DNA from: JBMNPT01 sp050943735
GTDB lineage: Bacteria > Bacillota > Clostridia > Oscillospirales > RGIG577
Direction: 5' to 3'
DNA: 64,000 bases
Assembly (NCBI GenBank): GCA_050943735.1
Contig: JBMNPT010000002.1
Location: forward strand, 124,001-188,000
In this document: in pieces, positions 16,008 through 26,871 of the stretch
How the letters are laid out: every line of letters starts with the position of its first letter
Numbering within the stretch: position 1 is the stretch's first letter
Program-made: the position numbers and the translations under genes
The notes under the pieces: generated by a model
The model's database searches: none
Seen by the model: only the letters and a program-made list of their open reading frames with translations
What the model was told of the DNA's origin: nothing

Positions 16008-17153
16008 TTACCAGATGCACCGCCGCAATACCGAGGGCTCTCCCCCCAGATATCGAGCCAACTGTGCATATTCCTGGGCCTTGCGTGGATTTTTCTCCTG
16101 CACCTTGCGTCCCTTGATCATCAGATTTTTGGGGCTGTCCAACGGAGAAATGTATTCAATCACATCCACATCGTAGCCGTATTCTTCCAGTTTCATCGCC
16201 CGCATGGCATCGGTCATCAGGTCGTTGAAGCGAGTCTGGAATACTCCATACCCCAGCGCAGGCGCCAGATCCGGGCTGGAAATCACATCCCGCAGCTCCT
16301 TGTGACAGCAGGGAACACACACAATGCTTTTGGCTCCGCATCGAATCCCCAAAGCCAGCGCCAAATCGGTGGCAATGTCACAGGCGTGAAGAGAAATCAC
16401 CATATCAATCCGTCCTTGGGGCTGGTAACAGCTCACATCCTCACAGAGGAATTCCATATTGTGATACCCCAGCTCCCGGGCGATGCGGCGGCTCTCCTCA
16501 ATCACGTTTTCCTTGATGTCCACCCCGATGATACGGCACTTTTTCTTTTTCACTTCCCGCAGGTAGTGATTGATGACAAAGGAGAGGTAGCTCTTCCCAC
16601 AGCAGCAATCCAGTACAGTGATCTCTTCCGCGTCATAGTCAAACTGATCCGCAATCAGCTCAATGAACCGGTCGATCTGATTGTATTTACGAATCATGTC
16701 ATTTTTGATTTTTCCCTGCTCCGTCATGATGCCAATGGCTTTGAGCAACTGGGGCGCCGCACTGGGTTTGATGATGTACTGCCGGTTGAGTAGAGGATTG
16801 GCCTCTGCCGCTTCGGGCTGGGTCTCCTCCTCCCGCTTGGTGGTTTTGATGTTTTTTTCATCTGCCGCCAGCTCCATGGTATAGCCCCGTTCCCGGTACA
16901 GCACCCGCAGGCTGTCATAGCCCTCCGCCTGCCGGGCCAGGAAATCTGCCGCCTGCTCAGGTGTCACTGGCTGAATTTCGCCGTTGAACCGAAGTGAAAA
17001 ACCCTCTTCTGTCCGTTCTATACTACCACTGTACAGTTTTTTCCCCGACTTGAAGTGAAACTCCACTCCTTTGAAAAAATCCACATTTTCCTGCCAACGG
17101 GAGACGATGCCCCCCAGCAAAAATCTCAATTTCTTAATCTGATTTCGATTCAT
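16008..17153 (-). CDS. Class I SAM-dependent methyltransferase (Methyltransf_32 type)
   Basis: The 381-residue protein has an N-terminal 120-residue region of unknown fold and a C-terminal Rossmann methyltransferase domain. Motif I is ITVLDCCCGKSYLSFVI (about residue 178), followed by the acidic motif II CRIIGVDIKENVI and IDMVISLHACDIATD. The CVPCCHKEL segment is characteristic of the GSTCD/RRNAD-like methyltransferases (PF13679 group), which act on RNA or proteins; the substrate here is unknown. The start follows AGGAGG. The stop codon lies two bases from operator 2 of the downstream XRE gene, so read-through from this gene could be affected by that regulator. Confidence 0.8.
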   Translation of the reverse strand: MNRNQIKKLRFLLGGIVSRWQENVDFFKGVEFHFKSGKKLYSGSIERTEEGFSLRFNGEIQPVTPEQAADFLARQAEGYDSLRVLYRERGYTMELAADEKNIKTTKREEETQPEAAEANPLLNRQYIIKPSAAPQLLKAIGIMTEQGKIKNDMIRKYNQIDRFIELIADQFDYDAEEITVLDCCCGKSYLSFVINHYLREVKKKKCRIIGVDIKENVIEESRRIARELGYHNMEFLCEDVSCYQPQGRIDMVISLHACDIATDLALALGIRCGAKSIVCVPCCHKELRDVISSPDLAPALGYGVFQTRFNDLMTDAMRAMKLEEYGYDVDVIEYISPLDSPKNLMIKGRKVQEKNPRKAQEYAQLARYLGGEPSVLRRCIW

Positions 17154-17231
17154 ACCCGTTCCTCCTGTTCTCGCTGGTTCCAGTATAGCATCCCCGCCGG
17201 CAAAAGAAAAGAAGCCTTCTCACTTTCTGTC

Positions 17232-17260
17232 TTGTGGCCCACTTCTCTCTGTGTTATCAT
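17232..17260 (+). promoter_or_regulatory. Promoter of the small membrane protein gene
   Basis: TTGTGG (17232-17237) and TATCAT (17255-17260) are 17 bases apart. The sequence from the -10 onwards, ATGAAAGCACCATCA, recurs exactly at the COG0523 promoter (36846). Confidence 0.55.
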
Positions 17261-17292
17261 GAAAGCACCATCATCCAAGAAGGAGGTACCCC

Positions 17293-17553
17293 ATGGATCA
17301 TTTGCTCACTCTCCTGCTGGAAATCATCCTGGATGGCGCATTGGAGGCGGCCGACTCCAAACAGGTCCCACTGCCGGTGCGTATTTTGCTGGGAGCCTTA
17401 CTGGCGCTGCTTTTCTTTGGCATCACCGGCCTGCTGCTCTGGGTGGGAATCGACTCTGGAAATCTCATGCTGGCGGGACTGGGTGTGGTTTTTCTCCTGA
17501 TTTCTCTGCTGTTGCTCATTCCCAAAATCCGCCGTCTGCGCAAGGGAAAATAG
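17293..17553 (+). CDS. Small two-helix membrane protein, unknown
   Basis: The 86-residue protein is unrecognised. It has a short N-terminal acidic amphipathic segment (DHLLTLLLEIILDGALEAAD) and two clear transmembrane helices (VRILLGALLALLFFGITGLLLW and GNLMLAGLGVVFLLISLLLLI), ending in a basic cytoplasmic tail RRLRKGK. ATG at 17293 follows a strong AAGGAGG with good spacing, and a promoter is visible upstream, so the gene is real. The thiamine locus downstream has its own promoter. No function can be suggested. Confidence 0.7.
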   Translation: MDHLLTLLLEIILDGALEAADSKQVPLPVRILLGALLALLFFGITGLLLWVGIDSGNLMLAGLGVVFLLISLLLLIPKIRRLRKGK

Positions 17554-17567
17554 GTAATTTTCTGCCA

Positions 17568-17596
17568 TTTACAAATTCTTCCCCATCTGCTATACT
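17568..17596 (+). promoter_or_regulatory. Promoter of the thiamine (tenA-thiZXY) operon
   Basis: TTTACA (17568-17573) and TATACT (17591-17596) are 17 bases apart. The predicted start is near 17603, just ahead of the TPP riboswitch. Confidence 0.75.
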
Positions 17597-17616
17597 AAAA
17601 AACGAAAATAAAAAAA

Positions 17617-17710
17617 CAGCTAGGGGCGCTTCGCAGGAAGCTGAGATGGCCATGGCCAGCACCCTTTGAACCTGATGTAGTTAATACCGCCGAAGGGAAG
17701 CCGAATACCG
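17617..17710 (+). ncRNA. TPP (THI-box) riboswitch
   Basis: Conserved TPP aptamer elements are present: GGGGCGC near 17623, CTGAGAT at 17641, ACCCTTTGAACCTGAT at 17661, and TAGTTAATACCGCCG followed by AAGGGAAG. P1 closure is given by the outer G/C segments. It lies between its promoter and a terminator hairpin, so TPP binding should promote termination ahead of tenA. Confidence 0.95.
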
Positions 17711-17726
17711 CGCATCACGCAGCGTA

Positions 17727-17754
17727 CAGCATTCCTTTGGAGTGCTGTTTTTTT
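17727..17754 (+). terminator. Riboswitch-controlled terminator
   Basis: The stem CAGCATTCC / GGAGTGCTG (17727-17735 with 17739-17747) is followed by seven T residues. It is the expression platform of the TPP riboswitch. Confidence 0.88.
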
Positions 17755-17782
17755 ATGGAAATTTTTGAGAGGATGTGAAAGG

Positions 17783-18439
17783 ATGAAACTCACCGACCAA
17801 CTGTACGAAGGCGTACAGGACATCTGGCAGGGCTATTACACCCATCCCTTTGTACAGGGCATTGCCCATGGCACGCTGCCAGTGGAAAAATTCCGCTATT
17901 ATATGATCCAGGATTACCGCTATCTGCTGGATTACGTCAAGGTGTTTGCTCTGGGCGTGGTGAAGAGCGACACCGAGGAACTGATGCGCTACTTTGCCAA
18001 ATTTGTCTACGGCACCCTGGATGGCGAAATGCGGGTGCACAAGAGCTACATGGCCCGACTGGGCATCACCCAGGAGGAAATTGAACAGTCAGTCTCCGCG
18101 CTGAACAATCTCTCCTACACCCACTACATGCTGACCATTGCCCATCAGGGGGACCCCCTAGATGCACTGGTGTCCATTCTGGCCTGCGCCTGGAGCTACC
18201 AGTGCATTGGGCAGGAGGTGGCCAAAGTCCCCGGCAGCAAGGACCACCCCTTTTACGGCGAATGGGTGCGCAGCTACAGCGATCCCGACTACGAAACCGG
18301 TACCCAGGACATGATTGACCTGATCGACCGGCTGGGAGAGGGCTGCACCCCCGAGAAACAGGCCCGGCTGCTGGAGATTTTCCGCAATTGCAGCCGGTAT
18401 GAAGCCATGTTCTGGGATATGGCCTACGCCATGCAATGA
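17783..18439 (+). CDS. tenA: Aminopyrimidine aminohydrolase / thiaminase II TenA
   Basis: The 218-residue all-helical enzyme hydrolyses aminopyrimidine breakdown products of thiamine to HMP for salvage. Family segments are HPFVQGIAHGTLPVEKFRYYM, IQDYRYLLDYVKVFALG, the catalytic-Cys region ILACAWSYQCIG, and the C-terminal RYEAMFWDMAY with the catalytic Glu. ATG at 17783 is used because the TTG at 17765 precedes the GAGAGG site. The gene is first in a TPP-controlled operon and is followed by a transporter resembling ThiXYZ, which imports the formylaminopyrimidine substrate. That pairing is the known TenA salvage arrangement. Confidence 0.93.
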   Translation: MKLTDQLYEGVQDIWQGYYTHPFVQGIAHGTLPVEKFRYYMIQDYRYLLDYVKVFALGVVKSDTEELMRYFAKFVYGTLDGEMRVHKSYMARLGITQEEIEQSVSALNNLSYTHYMLTIAHQGDPLDALVSILACAWSYQCIGQEVAKVPGSKDHPFYGEWVRSYSDPDYETGTQDMIDLIDRLGEGCTPEKQARLLEIFRNCSRYEAMFWDMAYAMQ

Positions 18440-18452
18440 CAGGAGGCCTATC

Positions 18453-19235
18453 ATGAAACCCATTTTGGAATTTCAGGAGGTGTCTTTTGCCTACCAGGGC
18501 CCGGAGGCGGGTCCCACCCAGTGGGAGGAAATGCTGCGCAAGTTGTCTTTCACAGTGGAACCGGGAGAATTTGTATCCATCATTGGCGAAAGCGGCTGCG
18601 GCAAAAGCACTCTGTTTCGTCTGATGGGCCGGCTGGAAACCCCACAAGAGGGCAAAATTCTGCTGGATGGCCAGGATGTGGCCAATGGACCGGGCGATTG
18701 CGCCTACATGCCCCAGAAAGATTTGCTCTTTCCCTGGCGGACCATCGGAGCCAATCTCTCTCTGCCGCTGGAAATCCGCAAAGTCCCCCGGCAGGAACAG
18801 ACAAAACAGGTGGATGCCATGCTGGCACAGGTGGGGCTCACCGGCTGGAAGGACAAATACCCCCGGGAACTGTCCGGCGGTATGCGGCAGCGGGCGGCCT
18901 TTGCCCGCACCCTGCTCACCGGCAGTTCTCTTTTGATGTTGGACGAGCCCTTTTCTGCCCTGGACAGCCTCACCCGCATCGGACTGCAGGAGTGGCTGCT
19001 GCAGCAGTGGCAGCAGGACCGCAAGACGGTCCTGTTCATCACCCACGATGTAGAGGAAGCGCTCTTCCTCTCCAGCCGGATCCTGCTCATCACCGACCGG
19101 CCCATCACCCGGCTCACCAGCATCCCGGTGCCGCTGCCCTACCCCCGCACCCGGGAGATGCTTCGCCGGGAGGAAATCACTGCACTCAAGGAACAGCTGA
19201 TCCGTCAGCTGCGGCAGGGAGGTGACGCACTGTGA
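18453..19235 (+). CDS. thiZ: ABC transporter ATP-binding protein, thiamine-precursor uptake (ThiZ-like)
   Basis: The 260-residue ATPase energises the importer encoded with it. Walker A is GESGCGKST (about residues 47-55), the Q-loop lies in YMPQKDLLFPW, the signature is LSGGMRQRAAFART, Walker B is LLMLDEPFSALD and the H-loop is FITHDVEEAL. It resembles the nitrate/sulfonate/pyrimidine (SsuB/TauB-type) class. Assignment to thiamine precursors rests on the TPP riboswitch and the neighbouring tenA and thiY-like genes. ATG at 18453 follows AGGAGG. The end overlaps the permease start (GTGA). Confidence 0.88.
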   Translation: MKPILEFQEVSFAYQGPEAGPTQWEEMLRKLSFTVEPGEFVSIIGESGCGKSTLFRLMGRLETPQEGKILLDGQDVANGPGDCAYMPQKDLLFPWRTIGANLSLPLEIRKVPRQEQTKQVDAMLAQVGLTGWKDKYPRELSGGMRQRAAFARTLLTGSSLLMLDEPFSALDSLTRIGLQEWLLQQWQQDRKTVLFITHDVEEALFLSSRILLITDRPITRLTSIPVPLPYPRTREMLRREEITALKEQLIRQLRQGGDAL

Positions 19236-19975
19236 AAAAAAATCTGCCTGCACTGCTGCTCACAGCCTGTTTGCTGCTGCTGTGGCAGGGTGTCGCCATG
19301 CTAATCAATGCCCACTACATTCTCCCCAGTCCGGTGCAAATCGCGGCCAAACTGTGGGAGCTGCGCGAGCCGCTGCTGCTGGTACATCTGCCCGCCACCA
19401 TGGGCGTGACCTTCGTGGGCCTTTTGATTTCGGTGGTGCTGGGCCTTATCCTGGCCATTGTGATGGACGCCAACGACAAGGTAGAAAACGCTTTATACCC
19501 CATCATCATTGCCTCCCAGACCATCCCCACCACCGCAATCGCCCCCCTCTTCGTGCTGTGGTTTGGCTACTCCATCTGGAGCAAAGTGCTGGTCACCCTG
19601 CTCATCACCTTTTTCCCCATCACCATCACCGTACATGACGGCCTGCGCTCCACCCGGCGGGAGATGAGCGAATTGCTCACCACCTACGGTGCCAGCCGAT
19701 GGGAGATTTTCCGTCTGCTCAAGCTCCCCACCGCCCTGCCCTACTTTTTCTCCGCCATCAAAATGGCCATCCCCATGAGCATCATCGGAGCGGCCATCGC
19801 AGAATGGCTGGGTGCGCAGAGTGGCCTGGGCTATTTCAGCAAACGCATGATGACCCAGCTGGACGGCGCCGGAGTCTTTGCTCCAGTGGTGTTGCTCTCC
19901 CTGGTGGCCATGCTGCTGGTGGCGCTGGTCAGCTGGCTGGAAAAGAAACTCATCACCTGGAGAGGTGATCTGTAA
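19232..19975 (+). CDS. thiX: ABC transporter permease, thiamine-precursor uptake (ThiX-like)
   Basis: The 247-residue permease has an N-terminal signal-anchor helix and about five more membrane helices. The cytoplasmic EAA-type loop TYGASRWEIFRLLKLPTALP, which docks on the ATPase, lies near residues 150-170. It belongs to the BPD_transp_1 family, SsuC/ThiX subgroup. The start is GTG at 19232, overlapping the stop of the ATPase gene, with GGGAGGTG upstream. Substrate specificity is inferred from the operon only. Confidence 0.87.
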   Translation: MKKNLPALLLTACLLLLWQGVAMLINAHYILPSPVQIAAKLWELREPLLLVHLPATMGVTFVGLLISVVLGLILAIVMDANDKVENALYPIIIASQTIPTTAIAPLFVLWFGYSIWSKVLVTLLITFFPITITVHDGLRSTRREMSELLTTYGASRWEIFRLLKLPTALPYFFSAIKMAIPMSIIGAAIAEWLGAQSGLGYFSKRMMTQLDGAGVFAPVVLLSLVAMLLVALVSWLEKKLITWRGDL

Positions 19976-20004
19976 CCCCCATTCCTATGGAAAGGAGTAT
20001 TCTC

Positions 20005-21021
20005 ATGAAACAAAAATTGTGTGCGCTGGCACTGGCCGGCGCTCTCACCCTGTCGCTGGTCGGCTGCGGCGGCGATGCCGCAAACACCTCCTCTGGTTCT
20101 ACCGGCGATGACCTGCAAGAATTCAATGTAGTGCTGGACTGGTATCCCAACGCCATTCACTGCTTTATCTACAACGCCATCGAAAAAGGCTATTATGAAG
20201 AAGAAGGGCTGAAGGTGAACATTCAGTTCCCCGCCAACACCAACGACGCCATCAGCCTCACCGCTGCCGGCAAAGCTGACGTGGGCATCTACTACCCCCA
20301 TGATGTAATCGTAGCCCGGGCCAACGAAGATGTACCCATCAAATCCATCGGCACCATCACCCACAAAGGGCTCAACATCATCCTCTCTCTCAAGGAGAAA
20401 AACATCACCTCTCCCAAAGATCTGGTGGGCAAAAAGCTGGGCGGAGGCAGCAGCGTGCTGCAGGAAGTGACCATCCGCACCATGATGGAATACGACGGCG
20501 CCACTGCAGAAGATCTGGAAATTGTGGATGTGGGGTTTGACCTGATGAACGCCATGACCACTGGCAACGTAGATGCCACCATCGGCTGCATGGTCAACCA
20601 CGAAGTGCCCCAGATGGAAGAGGAAGGCTTTGAGGTCAACTATTTCTTCCCCCAGGATTACGGCGTGCCGGAAGGGCCTGAAATGGTATTTGTCACCGGC
20701 GACAAACAGCTGGAAGAAGAACGTGAACAGCTGGAAGGCTTTCTGCGGGCCAGCAAAAAGGGCTTTGAGGATATGAAAAATGACCCCGAAGGCTCCTTGG
20801 AACTGCTGCTGGCCAACCAGAACGAGGAGAATTTCCCCCTTTCTCCCACAGTGGAGCAGCGCAGCATGGAGATGCTGCTGCCCATCATGGAAGAAGCGGA
20901 CAAGCCCTTCATGAGTCAGGATGAATCCCAGTGGCAGGCCAGCATTGACTGGCTGGTGGAACAGGGCGTACTCACCCAGTCCATCGACGCCAGCGAAGTG
21001 ATGGTCAATCTATTGGACTAA
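20005..21021 (+). CDS. thiY: ABC transporter substrate-binding lipoprotein, NMT1/THI5-like (ThiY-like)
   Basis: The 338-residue protein has a lipoprotein signal (lipobox LSLVGC, Cys about residue 18) and an NMT1/THI5-type periplasmic binding fold. The family opening DWYPNAIHCFIYNAIEKGYY is characteristic of ThiY and fungal HMP synthase Thi5, and the later stretches KADVGIYYPHDVIVARA and FVTGDKQ fit the same group. It should capture formylaminopyrimidine or HMP for the ThiXZ importer. ATG at 20005 follows AAAGGAG. It is the last gene of the TPP-riboswitch operon and is followed by a terminator. Confidence 0.9.
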   Translation: MKQKLCALALAGALTLSLVGCGGDAANTSSGSTGDDLQEFNVVLDWYPNAIHCFIYNAIEKGYYEEEGLKVNIQFPANTNDAISLTAAGKADVGIYYPHDVIVARANEDVPIKSIGTITHKGLNIILSLKEKNITSPKDLVGKKLGGGSSVLQEVTIRTMMEYDGATAEDLEIVDVGFDLMNAMTTGNVDATIGCMVNHEVPQMEEEGFEVNYFFPQDYGVPEGPEMVFVTGDKQLEEEREQLEGFLRASKKGFEDMKNDPEGSLELLLANQNEENFPLSPTVEQRSMEMLLPIMEEADKPFMSQDESQWQASIDWLVEQGVLTQSIDASEVMVNLLD

Positions 21022-21034
21022 CCTTCCCATAACA

Positions 21035-21068
21035 AAACCCCCGCACCCAATTGGGTACGGGGGTTTTT
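21035..21068 (+). terminator. Intrinsic terminator of the thiamine operon
   Basis: The stem ACCCCCGcACCC / GGGTaCGGGGGT has loop AATT and is followed by TTTTTATT. Confidence 0.88.
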
Positions 21069-21240
21069 ATTACACCTCTTACTTATCAAATCTGAGGAAA
21101 TAAATGCACTCTACTGCAGTTGAATTGATTATATACTGCCAATCCCTTACGTTTAGAAAATAATCAATTGCATCCAAGGCCCTGCCAAAGTTGAGTGTCA
21201 CTACCTTTTAATCATTTTACCCTCCTAGGCCTCTCCATTT

Positions 21241-22083
21241 TTACAAATCGGAACGCAAATCTTTCACCATTTCAAACTGCCTGGCTATATCAATGGCCCC
21301 CATAGAATACAGCATTTGCAAAATCTCCCCATCTTTCTTATCAATATTTTTGATGATGATATTTTCAAATTTTGATGCCAACCATTGTACAATTATTTTT
21401 AACTCACAAATATCCGTATATCCCAGCTGTATCACATGTCCGGTTTCTTTTGAAAAAATACAAAAAGCCGTTATCTTCTGATTTCTTTGTCTGTATGCCA
21501 CAGCATAATAATGGAGATTCATTTTTAATATATTTGTGGAATGTTCAAAAGATGGACGTGCACAATGGCAATGATTTATTTTGCGAAAATCAAATTCCTC
21601 CAAACCGATATATTCTACTGTACAATCCATTGCTTTTTGATTTTCTATAGATGCCTTTAACACATAAAATTCCCGGCAAATGGTAAACCCCTGTTTTTGA
21701 TACGCCTGTATTGCTTTATCATTTTGTTGCAAAACTTCCAAATAATATTTCTTTGCTCCATATTTCAGCAATTCTTGTTGAGCAAAGCCAAAAAGCTCAG
21801 TAAAAACTTTATTCCCCCTATGCTGGGGAATTACTCCTGTACCAACATCAAAAACTGCTTTTTCATCATTGTACATGTTGCAGGAATTCAGAATAAATCC
21901 AACCATTTTATCTTCCCAAAACGCACCATATGATAAGGCCTTATCTGCGCCACTGGTCGCCAAATGAGTTCCAAGTTGTTCTTCCGTCAACTGAAACGGC
22001 AGTGCGTAATCGGAAAATGCCAGATTTAAACAATCTGCGATTTGAGCATTTGAGATATCCTTCAAAGATTTATAAAGATACAT
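21241..22083 (-). CDS. GNAT-family N-acetyltransferase, A+T-rich
   Basis: The 280-residue protein has a GNAT domain in its first half. The acetyl-CoA-binding segment is VGTGVIPQHRGNKVFTELF (Q/R-x-x-G-x-G/A-type loop), followed by YYLEVLQQNDKAIQAYQKQGF, the beta5-alpha4 hallmark. The C-terminal 120 residues are a second, weaker GNAT-like half. The substrate is unknown. ATG at 22083 follows GGAGGAA; the upstream extension to 22131 has no ribosome site. Base composition and codon use (AAA, ATT, TTT, Ile/Lys/Asn-rich) are clearly more A+T-rich than in all neighbours, which suggests recent acquisition. Confidence 0.85.
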   Translation of the reverse strand: MYLYKSLKDISNAQIADCLNLAFSDYALPFQLTEEQLGTHLATSGADKALSYGAFWEDKMVGFILNSCNMYNDEKAVFDVGTGVIPQHRGNKVFTELFGFAQQELLKYGAKKYYLEVLQQNDKAIQAYQKQGFTICREFYVLKASIENQKAMDCTVEYIGLEEFDFRKINHCHCARPSFEHSTNILKMNLHYYAVAYRQRNQKITAFCIFSKETGHVIQLGYTDICELKIIVQWLASKFENIIIKNIDKKDGEILQMLYSMGAIDIARQFEMVKDLRSDL

Positions 22084-22174
22084 TATAAAATTCCTCCAGA
22101 TCTTCAATCCCTTGTACTTCAAAGATATCACATTCTTGCAATCTTTTCCACTTAATCCCTGTAGTTAGTTAAAG

Positions 22175-22214
22175 AAAACCCCCTGCACATTTTCAAATGC
22201 GCAGGGGGTTTTTC
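22175..22214 (-). terminator. Intrinsic terminator of ppdK
   Basis: The stem CCCCCTGC / GCAGGGGG is extended by CATTT/AAATG around the loop, with T-rich flanks on both sides. It lies downstream of ppdK on the minus strand. Confidence 0.8.
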
Positions 22215-22270
22215 ACGATCAAATCAAGCCATTTTCACGGTTTTGTACCGTATCCATTGGATTTATGATC

Positions 22271-24907
<2,637 letters not shown>

Positions 24908-25014
24908 TTGCTACATTCCTCCAAACTTTTAATTCTTTATGTTCATTCTGTGGATCAACTGACTTGCATGAGAGTCAAAAACTCCCTGCATTGCACCTTG
25001 TACAATGCAGAAGA

Positions 25015-25043
25015 AGTATAATCGTGAATAACCCAAAAAGCAA
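25015..25043 (-). promoter_or_regulatory. Promoter of ppdK
   Basis: On the minus strand TTGCTT (25043-25038) and TATACT (25020-25015) are 17 bases apart. The start is predicted near 25008, at the base of an 8-bp stem-loop, leaving a leader of about 100 nucleotides. Confidence 0.65.
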
Positions 25044-25394
25044 CTGTGAATATGCACAAAAAAATGTTTACATTTTATATCAATTATATAAACCCACTTT
25101 CACAGGCTTGTTTTGTCATTTGAAACCCCAAATTTCTCCCCGCTTCAGCTCAAATTTTCGCAGATTTTTTGGTATACATACCAACGTCCTGCAATTTCTC
25201 GATTTTCTGTTTTGCAAGCCGATGTTATTTTTCCTGCATTTTTTGTATATTCTCTCACTTTTTCCCTTTTGTTGTGCCATGGAGATTGACTTTTCTCCTC
25301 CCTCAGCCACAAAATAAGTGATCAATCATTCAGTAGTTGTTCAAAAAATCAATTTTTCAAAACACAATTTCATATAATGAAACACCATCTCAAG

Positions 25395-25423
25395 GTTACA
25401 GCTTTCCCATTTTGTGTTATACT
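25395..25423 (+). promoter_or_regulatory. Promoter of the queG-like gene
   Basis: GTTACA (25395-25400) and TATACT (25418-25423) are 17 bases apart. Confidence 0.6.
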
Positions 25424-25464
25424 AGCACCAAAGCATCTGTTACTTTCCAAAGGAGGTTGCTGTT

Positions 25465-26328
25465 ATGCACTCGCAAAGCATTGCCGCATTATTTTTACAG
25501 GAAGGACTGGATCAATGGGGCTGTGCCTCACTGGAAGGCTTCCCGCTGCGCCCCACCAAAGGAGCCGCGCAGCTGACTTTCACTCCCACCCGGGCTCTGT
25601 GCGCTCTTTTTCCCTATTTCAGCCCCCATGCGGCCCAAATCAAAGGAAACCTCTCCCTGTATGCCAGAAGCACTGATTACCACATCACCGTCCAAAAACG
25701 CCTTGTGCGGATAGCGGAAAAGCTGCAGGAATTATTTCCTTCCCATCATTTTGCCTGTTTCACCGACAACAGCCCGCTGGATGAGGTCTATACCGCCATC
25801 CGCTGTGGACTGGGCAAACGAGGCATGAACGGGCTGCTGCTCAATCCCGGCTATGGCAGTTGGTGCTTCATCGGCGCCATCCTGTGCGACGTAGACGAAC
25901 TGCCCATTTCCTCTCCCTGCCCCCAGCCAGTGTGTACCCACTGCGGTGCCTGTGTGGCCGCCTGCCCTTCCCGGGCGCTGGCCATGGAAGAGTGCGGCGC
26001 TCACTTGTTCCATCTGGACCGGTGTCTTTCCCACTTGAGCCAATCCAAGGGAGATCTCTCCCCCCAGCAATTGCAGTGGCTGGCAGACAGCCCTCTCATC
26101 TGGGGCTGCGATCAGTGCCAGCTAGTCTGTCCGGTGAACCGGCAGGCCAAGCCCACGCCTTTGCCAGAGTTCCAATCTCCTCTTCACGCTTCCCTCTCAC
26201 TGGAGGAGCTGGAAGGACTGAGCAACCGGGAATTTGCCCTGCGGTTTGGCCAGTGTGCTTTTGCCTGGCGCGGCAAGGCCCCTTTGCTGCGTAATCTGCG
26301 GCTGCACCCTCAATCGGAAGAGGGCTGA
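25465..26328 (+). CDS. Short epoxyqueuosine reductase (QueG)-like iron-sulfur protein
   Basis: The 287-residue protein shares the core of QueG. It has the cobalamin-domain segment DNSPLDEVYTAIRCGLG and GYGSWCFIGAILCD, a ferredoxin-like motif CTHCGACVAACP (about 155-166), the RCLSHL Cys, and GCDQCQLVCP (about 213-222), giving the eight cysteines needed for two [4Fe-4S] clusters. QueG reduces epoxyqueuosine to queuosine in tRNA. This protein is about 80-100 residues shorter than typical QueG, mainly because the C-terminal HEAT region is missing, so it may be a minimal QueG or a related reductase. The start has AAAGGAGG. Its 3' end overlaps the thioesterase gene tail-to-tail. Confidence 0.75.
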   Translation: MHSQSIAALFLQEGLDQWGCASLEGFPLRPTKGAAQLTFTPTRALCALFPYFSPHAAQIKGNLSLYARSTDYHITVQKRLVRIAEKLQELFPSHHFACFTDNSPLDEVYTAIRCGLGKRGMNGLLLNPGYGSWCFIGAILCDVDELPISSPCPQPVCTHCGACVAACPSRALAMEECGAHLFHLDRCLSHLSQSKGDLSPQQLQWLADSPLIWGCDQCQLVCPVNRQAKPTPLPEFQSPLHASLSLEELEGLSNREFALRFGQCAFAWRGKAPLLRNLRLHPQSEEG

Positions 26329-26789
26329 CGCAGCTGCCGACGCAGCTGACTGCGGCGCTGTCCCTCCTGCCAGGCTCGCTGCTGCTCTTCTGTTTCCAAA
26401 ATCAATCCAGGCACCGGCACCGGATGTCCTTCCCGTACCGCCACCATCAGCAGATAGGCTTCGTTGATGAGCTTACGCCGGCCGCTGAGCTTTTCCACAA
26501 AGGTGCGCACCCGCACTTCCATGGAGGTCCGGCCCACATAGGTGACCTCTCCCACCAACACCACCGTATCTCCCACATAACCCGGCTGCCGGAACTGAAG
26601 CTGGTCAATGGAGGCAGTGGTCACTCCACAGCCGGCATGCCGCCGGGCCGTCACCACTGCCACCGTATCAATCCATTCCACCAGTTGTCCGCCAAATACC
26701 CGGCCATCTCCATTGAGATGAGAATTCATGATGATCTGTACCTGTTCGGTGTGTGAATCGGACACACGTTTGAGCGGTCTTTCCTCCAT
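26310..26789 (-). CDS. Acyl-CoA thioesterase, hotdog fold
   Basis: The 159-residue protein belongs to the YciA/BACH-type hotdog thioesterases, which hydrolyse acyl-CoA. Typical segments are NSHLNGDGRVFGGQLVEWID, containing the catalytic Asn and the GG turn, HAGCGVTTASIDQLQFRQP, and GDTVVLVGEVTYVGRTSMEV. The C terminus is an extra charged helix rich in Gln and Arg. It is convergent with the queG-like gene and overlaps it by 19 bases. AAAGGAG precedes the start. The physiological substrate is unknown. Confidence 0.9.
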   Translation of the reverse strand: MEERPLKRVSDSHTEQVQIIMNSHLNGDGRVFGGQLVEWIDTVAVVTARRHAGCGVTTASIDQLQFRQPGYVGDTVVLVGEVTYVGRTSMEVRVRTFVEKLSGRRKLINEAYLLMVAVREGHPVPVPGLILETEEQQRAWQEGQRRSQLRRQLRQPSSD

Positions 26790-26821
26790 GGCACATCTCT
26801 CCTTTCCTACAGTATGGCCAA

Positions 26822-26850
26822 CAAAAAAACGGGTGTAACACCCGTTTTTT
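26822..26850 (-). terminator. Intrinsic terminator of pfkA
   Basis: A short GC-rich hairpin, ACGGGTG / CACCCGT, is flanked by A and T runs. It lies about 20 bases beyond the pfkA stop. Confidence 0.8.
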
Positions 26851-26871
26851 TATTTTTTATGCGATTTTTGA

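Larger units (their letters stand above)
24908..25464. other. Long A+T-rich intergenic region between ppdK and queG-like gene
   Basis: No coding gene is supported here. It contains the divergent ppdK and queG-like promoters and a stem-loop (24986-25010, arms CTGCATTG/CAATGCAG) at the predicted 5' end of the ppdK transcript. The middle (25060-25380) is A+T-rich and polypyrimidine-rich on the plus strand, and I see no other structure in it. Confidence 0.6.

Noticed and set aside
17617..17710. Possible small coding gene across the THI-box
   Set aside because: The conserved TPP aptamer sequence explains the whole stretch.
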